From VXYK01 sp965221585 (GTDB taxonomy: Bacteria > Actinomycetota > Acidimicrobiia > Acidimicrobiales > Aldehydirespiratoraceae), in contig OZ244898.1 in assembly GCA_965221585.1 (NCBI GenBank), positions 2,356,001 through 2,420,000 of the forward strand: a DNA stretch of 64,000 nucleotides, read 5' to 3'. Below, piece after piece: positions 34,001-42,370 of this stretch. The notes under the pieces are model-generated. The model saw only the letters and a program-made list of their open reading frames with translations, searched no databases and was not told where the DNA came from. Position 1 is the stretch's first letter. Every line of letters begins with the position of its first letter. The translations under genes and the position numbers were made by a program.

Positions 34001-36025
34001 ATGACAAGCGATCGACATGGTGTTGTGACCGAACGGTTGACTCTGCCCGATGAACTCGTTCTAACTCTGCTGAATGAAGAAAGCGGGTACTTCCGCCAAG
34101 TGTCGGGTTGGAAATTGAACTGCGCGGTCGTCGGCTCCGTACTCGCCGAGCTGTCGCTCATCGACCGCGTAGACACGGACATGGAGTCTTTGATCCTCCT
34201 TGACCGGACACCGACCGGCGACCCCTGCCTCGACCCCTGCCTCGCGGAGATCGCCGTGGAGCCCCGCCGACGCGACGCCCAATACTGGGTAGAGCGCCTC
34301 GCTCCCCGCGCTGAGGAGATCATTGACACGGTGCTGGACCGCCTAGTCCGAAGGAACATCCTGCAACACCACGAAGGCGATTACTGGTCGCTGGCCCGGG
34401 GTGCCTGGAAGTCGGGATTCGCCGCAAGCTCCGAGGTCGGCACGCCTGTGGAGTTCGTCAAGACCCGCATCAGCCGGGCCATATTCGACAACGAGATTCC
34501 CGACCCGAGAGACATCATCATCATCTGCCTGATCGACACGTGCGAAGTCCTGCGCGACATCTTCGACATCGAGGATGAGTTCGAGGAGCGGATAGAGCAG
34601 ATCTGCAAGATGGACCTGATCGGACGCGCGATCGCCGACGCGGTGGGCGAGAACATCGCCCGGCCCGTCGGTCGAACAGCCCTGGCCAAGCCGATTCCCG
34701 TGGTCAAGCGGCGCAAGCTGCTGCGCAGCGATAGTTTCCGTTCTCGCAACATCCCAGCAGTCTTCGCCGAACTCTATGAGGAGTACGGGCCGGTGTTCCA
34801 GATCAAGGCGCCGTTCCAGGAACCTCTGATCTTTCTCGCAGGTCCCGTCGCGAACCATTGGATGCACCGCGAGGGCCGCACGTATCTCAGGGCTCGGGAC
34901 TACTTCGAGAGTTTCGAGAAGGTCTACGGCGGAGTCGGGCTGCTGCCCGCCTTGGACGGAGCCGACCACTTCAGGTACCGCAAGACCGTCCAACCCGGAT
35001 ACTCACGCGCCAGGCTCGAGGAGCAGATCGATGAGTGCTTGGCCTACGCGCGGAACCACATGGCCACTCTTCCGGTCGGCGAGAAGATGCCGGCGATATT
35101 GATGAGCCGGAAGATGATCAACTCGCAGTTGTCTCCCCTGCTGGTGACCATCGAGTCGAACGATGTCATCGACGATTTGTGCGCCTTCAAGAAACGGGCG
35201 CTCAAAGCGCATCTCGCCCGAGTCGTCCCCAAGTTCATGCTGAGGACGCCGGGCATGAAACGCCGGGCGAAGATTATCGATGACGTGGTGGACCAGGTCC
35301 AGAGGGTCCACACCCCCGCTCAGCGGGCCGGTTGTCCACGGAATCTCGGCGATGAGCTGTTGAGCATGCATGCCAACGACCGGCAGTTCCTGCCGGAGTC
35401 GAATCTGCCGTTCGTGCTGTCATCCCCGCTGCTCGCCTCGATGTACTCAGGCGACCAGTTCAGCTTCATCCTGTACCACCTGCTGTCACAGCCGGAGTTC
35501 TACGAGAAGGTCCGCAGCGAGGCCGATGCCGTCTTCGCTGACGGCGACCCCGACATCGAGACACTCACCGGACCCGCGACCAGCGTCTCGCGGCGCTTCA
35601 TCATGGAGTGCCTGCGCCTCACTCCGATCATCCCGATGTCTATCCGCAATGTGATGAACGCCTGCGTGGTCGAGGGCTACGAGCTGCCCGAGGGGACACG
35701 GGTCCATATCGCCACCACCGCGACACACTACCTGAGCGAAGTCTTCCCCGATCCTCACAAGTTCGACATCGACCGCTACGAGGCGCCGCGCAAGGAGCAC
35801 CTGGGTACCGGATACGCACCTTTCGGCTTGGGGACTCACAGCTGCCTCGGCTCCCGACTGGCGGAGACGCAGATCCTGATGAACATGCTGATGCTCGCCC
35901 ACTACTTCACGATGGAGATAGCGCAGAAGAACCCCCAGTTGAAGATCAGCGCGTTGCCGACGATGTCTCCCAGCAAGAGGCTGATGTTCCGCATCACCGA
36001 GCAGAGGCGCGAGCTGCCAGTCTGA
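34001..36025 (+). CDS. GPP34 (GOLPH3-like) domain fused to cytochrome P450
   Basis: 674 residues. About 10-205 is a GPP34 domain (LTLPDELVLTLLNEESGY, WKLNCAVVGSVLAELSL, RTPTGDPCLD); its eukaryotic relatives GOLPH3/Vps74 bind membrane phosphoinositides. Residues about 245-674 are a P450: ExxR at Glu536-Arg539 and the haem loop FGLGTHSCLG with Cys615. The I-helix reads SGDQFS (483-488) where P450s normally have an acid-Thr pair, so Glu/Asp and Thr are replaced by Gln486 and Phe487. This suggests unusual oxygen activation or a non-hydroxylase reaction. ATG 34001 follows GCGGAG. A sterol methyltransferase follows 15 bases later, pointing to a membrane sterol or related lipid as substrate (inferred). 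Confidence 0.87.
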   Translation: MTSDRHGVVTERLTLPDELVLTLLNEESGYFRQVSGWKLNCAVVGSVLAELSLIDRVDTDMESLILLDRTPTGDPCLDPCLAEIAVEPRRRDAQYWVERLAPRAEEIIDTVLDRLVRRNILQHHEGDYWSLARGAWKSGFAASSEVGTPVEFVKTRISRAIFDNEIPDPRDIIIICLIDTCEVLRDIFDIEDEFEERIEQICKMDLIGRAIADAVGENIARPVGRTALAKPIPVVKRRKLLRSDSFRSRNIPAVFAELYEEYGPVFQIKAPFQEPLIFLAGPVANHWMHREGRTYLRARDYFESFEKVYGGVGLLPALDGADHFRYRKTVQPGYSRARLEEQIDECLAYARNHMATLPVGEKMPAILMSRKMINSQLSPLLVTIESNDVIDDLCAFKKRALKAHLARVVPKFMLRTPGMKRRAKIIDDVVDQVQRVHTPAQRAGCPRNLGDELLSMHANDRQFLPESNLPFVLSSPLLASMYSGDQFSFILYHLLSQPEFYEKVRSEADAVFADGDPDIETLTGPATSVSRRFIMECLRLTPIIPMSIRNVMNACVVEGYELPEGTRVHIATTATHYLSEVFPDPHKFDIDRYEAPRKEHLGTGYAPFGLGTHSCLGSRLAETQILMNMLMLAHYFTMEIAQKNPQLKISALPTMSPSKRLMFRITEQRRELPV

Positions 36026-36040
36026 GTTGCGGAACGGAAC

Positions 36041-37105
36041 ATGCAGATCCCGATCTCGAAGCAGCTGAAACAGTTCCGCGAACTGTCCGTCGGAATGAAG
36101 GACAGCTACCGCAACGCCGACGCCAAGCACCGCGTCGAGCAGTTCGAGGGGTGGATGGACAGAGCCTCGTCGGATGACCCGGGCACAGCGGACTACGACC
36201 ACGCCCAGACAGTCAGAGAGTACTACGACATGCTCACCGAGTTCATGGTGTTCGGTTGGGGCGAGTCGCTCCACTTCGCGCCGCTGTCCTCCGCGGAGAG
36301 CCTGGAAGACTCCAAAGTCCGGCACCAGCGCCTGATGATCTCCAAACTGGAGCTTCAGGAAGGCATGGAGGTCATCGACGTCGGCTGCGGGATCGGCGGC
36401 CCGATGCGCCGAGTCGTCGCTGAGGCCGGTGTCAAGGTCCTCGGGGTCAACAGCAGCGAGTACCAGTTGGGAAAGGCGAGGTCGATGAACGCCGCGGCGG
36501 GGATCGACGACGAGGTCGAGTTCCTGGCATGCAGTTTCATGGATATGGGCGCACTCGCCGACAACACCTTCGACCGGGGGTACGCCATCGAGTCGACGTG
36601 CCACGCACCCGACAAGCAGGGCGCCTTCGCCGAGATCTTCCGGGTGCTCAAACCCGGCGCCCTCCTCTGGGGCCAAGAGATGTGCATGACCGACGAGTAC
36701 GACCCTGAAGACGGCCGGCATCGGAACATCAAGAATGAACTGATGCAGGGCATCGCCCTCCACGGAATCGCCACCACCGACGAGGTGGACCGATCCCTCG
36801 AGGCGGTGGGCTTCGAAGTGCTCGAGGCGTCAGACCACGGCGCCATAGAGGACGGAGCCGCCACTCCGTGGTACCAGCCCATGGCCGGTCAGCGCAACAC
36901 CCTGGGCAACGCCCTGCGCAGGACGCCGCTGGGCCGCCGAACGCTCGTGGGGTTGACCAGAGCGGCCGAGACCGTCCGCGTATTCCCCAAGGGCTCCGCC
37001 GAAGTGGTCAGGCTGTTGGACCGGACCGCCAACGCCTACGTGATGGGCGGCGAGACCGGGATCTTCACACCGCTCTACTGCTTTCTGGCCCGCAAACCCG
37101 CCTGA
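36041..37105 (+). CDS. sterol C-24 methyltransferase family (Erg6/SMT-like)
   Basis: 354 residues. The sterol-methyltransferase signatures are present in order: region I YYDMLTEFMVFGWGESLHF (61-79), SAM motif VIDVGCGIGGPM (111-122), region II IESTCHAP, then EMCMTDEYDPEDGRH. The C-terminal 70 residues match the Sterol_MT_C domain and end GGETGIFTPLYCFLARKP. This domain is otherwise typical of enzymes that alkylate sterol side chains with SAM. It is co-transcribed with the P450 fusion and converges on the RND transporter gene. No squalene epoxidase or oxidosqualene cyclase is in the window, so the sterol may be made elsewhere in the genome or taken up. A tocopherol- or hopanoid-type substrate is a less likely option. 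Confidence 0.85.
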   Translation: MQIPISKQLKQFRELSVGMKDSYRNADAKHRVEQFEGWMDRASSDDPGTADYDHAQTVREYYDMLTEFMVFGWGESLHFAPLSSAESLEDSKVRHQRLMISKLELQEGMEVIDVGCGIGGPMRRVVAEAGVKVLGVNSSEYQLGKARSMNAAAGIDDEVEFLACSFMDMGALADNTFDRGYAIESTCHAPDKQGAFAEIFRVLKPGALLWGQEMCMTDEYDPEDGRHRNIKNELMQGIALHGIATTDEVDRSLEAVGFEVLEASDHGAIEDGAATPWYQPMAGQRNTLGNALRRTPLGRRTLVGLTRAAETVRVFPKGSAEVVRLLDRTANAYVMGGETGIFTPLYCFLARKPA

Positions 37106-37142
37106 GTGTGCTGGCGAGCCAGCCCTTCGGATGGGCGATCAG

Positions 37143-39647
37143 CTATCCGTCCGACGCGCCTGACCCGTCTGAAGCGCCCAGCTCCTCATGACGCCGATGC
37201 ACGTCATCGATCGCCACGTCGAGGTCGTCCCACAGGTTCTGGACAGTTGAGCGCAGCCGCATGTTCTCATAGGCACCCCAGACGGTCATCGCCGGCGGGA
37301 CGACCAGGATCGAGACGAACAACGAATATCCGATCGTGATCGCGGAGGTCACGCCGAACTGCTGGATTCCATCGAGCGGCGAGAACACCAGGACACCGAA
37401 CCCCAACGCCGTGGTAAGAGCCGAACCCAGCAACGCCGAGCCGGTCGTGGCAAGTGTGCGCACCGCTGCTTTCTCCGGGTTGCGTACCCGGGCAAACTCC
37501 TCCTGGTAGCGGTGGATCATGTGGATGGTGTAGTCCACACCGATACCGATCGACAGCGCCGTGATGATCGAGGTGATCAACGAGTAGGGAATGTCCAGGA
37601 GCGCCATTGTGCCCAGCACCCAGATGAGGACCAGCACAATCGGCCCGACCGCTATGAACCCGAGCACCGGGCGGCGCAGCGTCACCCAGAAGAACAGGGT
37701 CAGGATTCCCAGTGCGACGGCAACGGTGGTGGCGATCGCCTCCGTCTGGCCAGCGGTGATGTGGTCGCGGATCGTGACCTGCAGGATGCTCAGAGCCGTT
37801 GCGGTGATGGCATCGTCGTCGCCGGCCCAGAGCGCCTCAATCTCCTGTTGGACCACAGTCGCAGAATCGGGATCGTCGGTGTAGGTGGGGAACGTGAGCA
37901 GGATGGCGTCGACACCGTCGGGATCGTTGACGAGGATGCTCCCGAGGAAGGGATCGCGCTCCTCGAGCCGATCGAGGAACTCCTGCATCAGCACCGGGTC
38001 GAGTTGTACGCCAGCGGAGGCTCGCGTGAAGAGTTCCGCCAGCTCCGAGTCGTAGTTGTCGTTCGGTTCACCACTGTCGTGGGTCCAGTCGCGCACTAGC
38101 GACTCGTAGGTCGGGGCCATCGGCCCCGCCGCAGCGACTGGGCGTCGTTGTTCGTCGGAGAACGCGGCGGACAGGTCCCGTACGTTCAGAAGTGTTCGGG
38201 TCTCGGTGGCTTCAGCCCGTACCAGCACAGTGGCCAACTCCGTCGATCCGCCGACTGCGGTGTCGAGGCTCTCCATGTCGTTGAGCACGTTCCCGTCCCG
38301 GGGCAGGATGTCGCGGATGCTGAACTCCGAACTGAGGCCGGTGGCTACAAACCCGAACCAGACCGTCACGGCGACCACTGCGACAAGATAGGGCGCGGGC
38401 CGGCGAGCCACCGCCGATCCGAGCAGTTCCGCGGAACGTTCGATACCGGGCAGCGCGTCCGACACCGAGCGGGGTGGTTTCAACTTGCCTCGGGCCTCGC
38501 GCCGCCGGTCGACTATGGTCCGCCCCGCGGGAACCAGGGTGAGCATCACGATCAGGCTCAATCCCACACCCAGGCCGGCGACCACGCCGAAGTCTCTGAT
38601 CACGCTTATCGGCGAGAAGAGCGTTGAGAAGAAGCTGGCAACCGTGGTCACAGCGGCCAACAGCAGCGGGATGGCGACGTGCCGCAGTCCGATCCGAACC
38701 GCTTCGAGGACGGGCTCGCCCTCTCCTCGTTGCTCGCGATAATGCGACACGGCCTGGATCGCATAGTCGACCGTGAGGCTGATCACGATGATCGGGACCA
38801 TCACTGAGAGCGAGCTCGGCGGACCGATCCAGTCGAGTCCCTTCGGTCCCAACCAGCCCTCTGCACCAATGATCCAGGTCAGCGAGAAAATCAGACCGGT
38901 GAGCGTGATCAACAGGTCCGACAGAGTGCGCAGGAAGAGCAGGATCAGCGCCGCGATCAACAACAGGGCCAGCCCGATCAACGGCCCCATCCCCGATTCG
39001 GTGGCCTCCTTGTACTCGTCCTCGATAATGATCGGCGAGACACTGCTGACGCGCAGCGGACCATCAGAGTCGAGCGCCAGGTCGTTCACGGCCCGTTCCG
39101 CTTCGGCGATGCGCTCGTCGCCGGTATCACGCAGGCGGATGGTCGAGACGGTCACCGAGGTACCGTCGGTGTCGTCCCCCGACATCGCCGCGAATGCTCC
39201 TGCGAGCTCCGGCACGGCACTGATCGCGTCGATCTCTGCTTGAGTGACCGATCCGAAGTCGCTGACCCCCCCGAAGGCCTCGAACAGCAGAGACGGTGCA
39301 ATGATCGGGTCTGGAGGTGCCAACAGCGCCGTCACGGCCGGGATGTTGACGATCTCGTCCACCAGGGCGTCCATCTGCGACAGGCCCTCAGGTGTGAACG
39401 CCTCGCCGCGGAACACCAGCGTCACGACGCTGACGTCGCTGGCCTCCCCGAAGTACTGGTCGAGTTCGTCGACCGCGGCCAGGTAGGGACTGTCCGAAGG
39501 AAGGAACTCCAGCGAAGCCCCCTCAGTCGGCTCTGTCCGCAGAGACGCCCCCGCTCCGAGACCAACCGTGATAATCAGCAGAACAAGGATCGTGATATAC
39601 GGCCGAGAGGTGACCAGCCGACTGAACCTGTCGAGCACGCGTGTCAT
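37143..39647 (-). CDS. RND-superfamily lipid transporter (MMPL/HpnN/Patched-like)
   Basis: 834 residues in two repeats, each with one membrane helix, a large periplasmic domain and a five-helix block (first block about 225-380, second about 625-790). The blocks contain the sterol-sensing-like cores MVPIIVISLTVDYAIQAVSHYRE and ALSIGIGVDYTIHMIHRYQ with the proton-relay-type Asp. Relatives move hopanoids, mycolates or sterols. It ends with a short GASDG repeat. Third gene of a minus-strand unit after the Rieske and FAD genes, 70 bases from the latter, which suggests it carries the product or substrate of the cluster. Confidence 0.88.
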   Translation of the reverse strand: MTRVLDRFSRLVTSRPYITILVLLIITVGLGAGASLRTEPTEGASLEFLPSDSPYLAAVDELDQYFGEASDVSVVTLVFRGEAFTPEGLSQMDALVDEIVNIPAVTALLAPPDPIIAPSLLFEAFGGVSDFGSVTQAEIDAISAVPELAGAFAAMSGDDTDGTSVTVSTIRLRDTGDERIAEAERAVNDLALDSDGPLRVSSVSPIIIEDEYKEATESGMGPLIGLALLLIAALILLFLRTLSDLLITLTGLIFSLTWIIGAEGWLGPKGLDWIGPPSSLSVMVPIIVISLTVDYAIQAVSHYREQRGEGEPVLEAVRIGLRHVAIPLLLAAVTTVASFFSTLFSPISVIRDFGVVAGLGVGLSLIVMLTLVPAGRTIVDRRREARGKLKPPRSVSDALPGIERSAELLGSAVARRPAPYLVAVVAVTVWFGFVATGLSSEFSIRDILPRDGNVLNDMESLDTAVGGSTELATVLVRAEATETRTLLNVRDLSAAFSDEQRRPVAAAGPMAPTYESLVRDWTHDSGEPNDNYDSELAELFTRASAGVQLDPVLMQEFLDRLEERDPFLGSILVNDPDGVDAILLTFPTYTDDPDSATVVQQEIEALWAGDDDAITATALSILQVTIRDHITAGQTEAIATTVAVALGILTLFFWVTLRRPVLGFIAVGPIVLVLIWVLGTMALLDIPYSLITSIITALSIGIGVDYTIHMIHRYQEEFARVRNPEKAAVRTLATTGSALLGSALTTALGFGVLVFSPLDGIQQFGVTSAITIGYSLFVSILVVPPAMTVWGAYENMRLRSTVQNLWDDLDVAIDDVHRRHEELGASDGSGASDG

Positions 39648-39717
39648 GGCGTGTCACTGTACCTTCCCGGCTGCGGGGCCGGGGTAATCGCCCAGCGGCC
39701 GGGCGGGAGATATGTGT

Positions 39718-41106
39718 TCAGCGCTTCACCTTCCGGAACCGGCCACCGTGCAGAATGCTGCCGTAGTAGTTGAACAGCCGGGCCGCTTCGGGATCATCGA
39801 AGGGATAGTCGGCGCCGATCTGCCTCGCCGCGGCCAGCCCCGTGACGAGGCAGGTCTCCTGGCTGTTGATCAGCGTGTGGGCACCGCAGTACCAGGTTCG
39901 CCTCCTGCCCTGGACGAAGCGGAAGGCCTGGACGGTCAGCACAACGTGACGCACATCGTGCACGATGTGTTGGAACCACCACCTCTTGACGATCTTGGCG
40001 TCATCGATGGGGGTGATCGGGTTGTAGGTCACCAGGCAGGGCTTGTCGGAGCGGTTCGCCCACGGTTGCTGGTTGTGCATGATGTAGGTGATCTCGTAGT
40101 TGTCCGGCCTGGTGCCGTACTGTTCTACGTGGGTGCTCCGGGTTGTCAGGGGCTTGACCTCGTTGTCCGGAAGGACCGAGGCGTCGGAGTGGACGATCGT
40201 GTGGTTGTGGAGTTCGCTCTCGTAGCGGACCGACGCGAGCAGCCGGCGCTCGAGGCGGGTGGGTCGGTCGAGCATCATCAGCGTCTGATTGGCGTTGCAG
40301 GCGAAGATCACCTCGTCGAACGTCTCGCGCACACCGGCAGTGTCCTCCACTACAACGCCCGAGGACGAGCGGTACACCTTCTCGACAGGCCGGTTCAGGT
40401 GGATCTTGTCGCGGTAGTCCGCCGAAAGGTGTTCGTAGATGCGCCTAGTCCCCTGGTCCCAGGTCCGCATCGGTGTCGCGGACTCGATGTCGAAGAACTC
40501 GAGGTAACGAGCGAACAGCGCCGCGGGCATGTCGAACACGTTCGTCGCCATCAAGAAGTTGACGAACATGGGCTTCAGGATCTTGTACCTGAAGTCTCCC
40601 GAGAACCCGCCCAAATTCAAAACTGTGCCCATGCTGATGTAATTGAACGGGTTACAGAAGTTGAGGAACTTCGACGGAGACCGGCTCAACCAACCGAACT
40701 TCTTGAGGAACCGCAGGATTCGCTGGAACTTGGCGATCTCGGCCTGCAGTTGCTCGCGTATCTCGGAATCGAAATCGTGGGCATAGACGCGCCCGCCGTA
40801 CTTCACGCTGTAGCTGAACCTGGTCTCTATGAGGTCGATGTCGAAGCGGTCCAGAAGCAACAGAATGTGCTGGTACACCGACGGGATGCAGGCAGTGACC
40901 GAGATGTCGAAGGGAATCGACGTGCCGTCATCCTGTGGCATGTCGGCTGTGATCGCGTTCCCACCAATTCGCTCCGCCGCCTCGAACACCCGGAAATCGA
41001 AGCGGTCGGGGCTGTGGCTGAGAGCCCATGCCGCGCCGAGCCCTGAGACACCTCCGCCGATGATCGCGATTCTGCGCGGAGACTGGGGTGAATTGTCCTT
41101 TGCCAT
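39718..41106 (-). CDS. FAD-dependent oxidoreductase (amine-oxidase/COG2907-like)
   Basis: 462 residues. N-terminal dinucleotide fold IIGGGVSGLGAAW (about 15-27) then EAAERIGGNA; the C-terminus WYCGAHT...CLVTGLAAARQIG closes the FAD site as in flavin amine oxidase and phytoene-desaturase-type proteins. COG2907 members often sit beside lipid-modifying methyltransferases. The start is the ATG 11 bases after the Rieske stop. In this setting a desaturase or isomerase acting on a ring lipid is plausible; the substrate is not known. Confidence 0.82.
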   Translation of the reverse strand: MAKDNSPQSPRRIAIIGGGVSGLGAAWALSHSPDRFDFRVFEAAERIGGNAITADMPQDDGTSIPFDISVTACIPSVYQHILLLLDRFDIDLIETRFSYSVKYGGRVYAHDFDSEIREQLQAEIAKFQRILRFLKKFGWLSRSPSKFLNFCNPFNYISMGTVLNLGGFSGDFRYKILKPMFVNFLMATNVFDMPAALFARYLEFFDIESATPMRTWDQGTRRIYEHLSADYRDKIHLNRPVEKVYRSSSGVVVEDTAGVRETFDEVIFACNANQTLMMLDRPTRLERRLLASVRYESELHNHTIVHSDASVLPDNEVKPLTTRSTHVEQYGTRPDNYEITYIMHNQQPWANRSDKPCLVTYNPITPIDDAKIVKRWWFQHIVHDVRHVVLTVQAFRFVQGRRRTWYCGAHTLINSQETCLVTGLAAARQIGADYPFDDPEAARLFNYYGSILHGGRFRKVKR

Positions 41107-41117
41107 TGTCTGCGGTC

Positions 41118-42248
41118 CTAGATCGTTGTCGGCTGAGACGTTGTCAGTCGTTCCGTCGTCGGCTGAGGCGCCGTCTGTTGCCGGCTGGTCGCTGATTGCC
41201 GGCCGTCACTGACCACCACGGGCGTCTCGGGGTAGAACTGCTTGCAGTAGGCGCGGTAGGCCATGATCTCACCGTCGGAACGAGACAGCAGCGGCTGCAA
41301 GCGGGATTCTTTGCGGCTCCATATGATCACATCGTCCAGAACGTCATGCCGTTGGAAGTAGAGCGCCATTCTGTTCATCATGGGCGCTCGCAACTTCACC
41401 GGGAGGAAACCCAGACCTGGGATCCAGCGGCTCGGCTTTCGTATCTCACGCACCTGCGAGACGATCGACAGGTCTATGAGCGTGCCGTCTACGGGAGTCG
41501 CCAGCACCCAGAGCCGCATATCCAATCCGATCGTGTGCTCGCGGATAGCCACGAACGAGTAGCCGAGTCCATAGATCTCGGTGTGGGCGGTCAAGTCGAG
41601 CTTGATGAACGGGACTCCGGCAATCCTGCGAGTGCTGACGAAGTCGAAGTTGCTCTCGAAACGGTGTCCGTTGACCGCGATCGTCTCGACGCGTCCGACG
41701 CTGTCGTAGCCGTGAACGTAACGAAGGTGGGCCAGGTCCACGGCATTTTCGGTGGTTTCCTGGGGATGACCCGGAAACCGGTGGGTCCAGATGCGAAAGT
41801 CGGTCCAGCCAGTCTGGTCCGGCGGTTCGGCAGGGAGGCTCCATTGCGGAGGCCTTCCGCCGGGACCCCACCAAGCAAGGACCAGATCCTCGATCTGCCG
41901 TGTCTCGAACACTCGCAGGCGCATGTTCTCCGGTGCCGGGGCGTAGGGCGTGGCAACACATCGGCCATCCGCCTCGTACTCGAATCCGTGGAATGGGCAG
42001 ACGAGCCGGCCGTCGCGTACACATCCCCCTGCGGCAGGGCCCAGATCGGAACCCAGGTGCGGGCAGTAGGCCTCCGCTACGCAGACGTTTCCGCGCTGGT
42101 CGCACCAGACCACGATCTCTTCGCCCATCCAGGTCTTCCGGATCAGCTTCTCCTTCTCCAGGGACTTGCGACTTGCGAGGAAGTACCAGCCTTCAGGAAA
42201 CGGGGAAGGTAACGCGCCGTTAGCCGTCTCCGTGCGTCCGACCGGCAT
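41118..42248 (-). CDS. Rieske non-haem iron oxygenase
   Basis: 376 residues. Rieske [2Fe-2S] ligands Cys62, His64 (CPHLG) and Cys84, His87 (CPFHG); catalytic iron site NAVDLAHLRYVHGY with Asn168, Asp171, His174 and His179. The layout and PFPEGWYFLA opening recall steroid-acting Rieske enzymes (KshA, the cholesterol 7-desaturases DAF-36/Neverland, and the bacterial sterol demethylase SdmA). Which reaction it runs is not decided by sequence. ATG 42248 is chosen because AGGAG lies 7 bases before it; a GTG at 42263 overlaps that ribosome site. First gene of the minus-strand unit Rieske-FAD-RND. No ferredoxin or reductase gene is adjacent. Confidence 0.88.
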   Translation of the reverse strand: MPVGRTETANGALPSPFPEGWYFLASRKSLEKEKLIRKTWMGEEIVVWCDQRGNVCVAEAYCPHLGSDLGPAAGGCVRDGRLVCPFHGFEYEADGRCVATPYAPAPENMRLRVFETRQIEDLVLAWWGPGGRPPQWSLPAEPPDQTGWTDFRIWTHRFPGHPQETTENAVDLAHLRYVHGYDSVGRVETIAVNGHRFESNFDFVSTRRIAGVPFIKLDLTAHTEIYGLGYSFVAIREHTIGLDMRLWVLATPVDGTLIDLSIVSQVREIRKPSRWIPGLGFLPVKLRAPMMNRMALYFQRHDVLDDVIIWSRKESRLQPLLSRSDGEIMAYRAYCKQFYPETPVVVSDGRQSATSRQQTAPQPTTERLTTSQPTTI

Positions 42249-42370
42249 GTTCATACTCCTCACGCGGATTGTCGGCTCGTAGAAATTCCCCGAGGGTCAA
42301 CTCTACACAGTCCACCTGCAGACTGGCGCGGATCCGCTATGGGTCGGTGGTGCGCCGATAGATTCAGCTG

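Noticed and set aside
37110..37123. Hairpin GCTGGC-GA-GCCAGC between convergent genes as a terminator
   Set aside because: A two-base loop is too small and no T-run follows.
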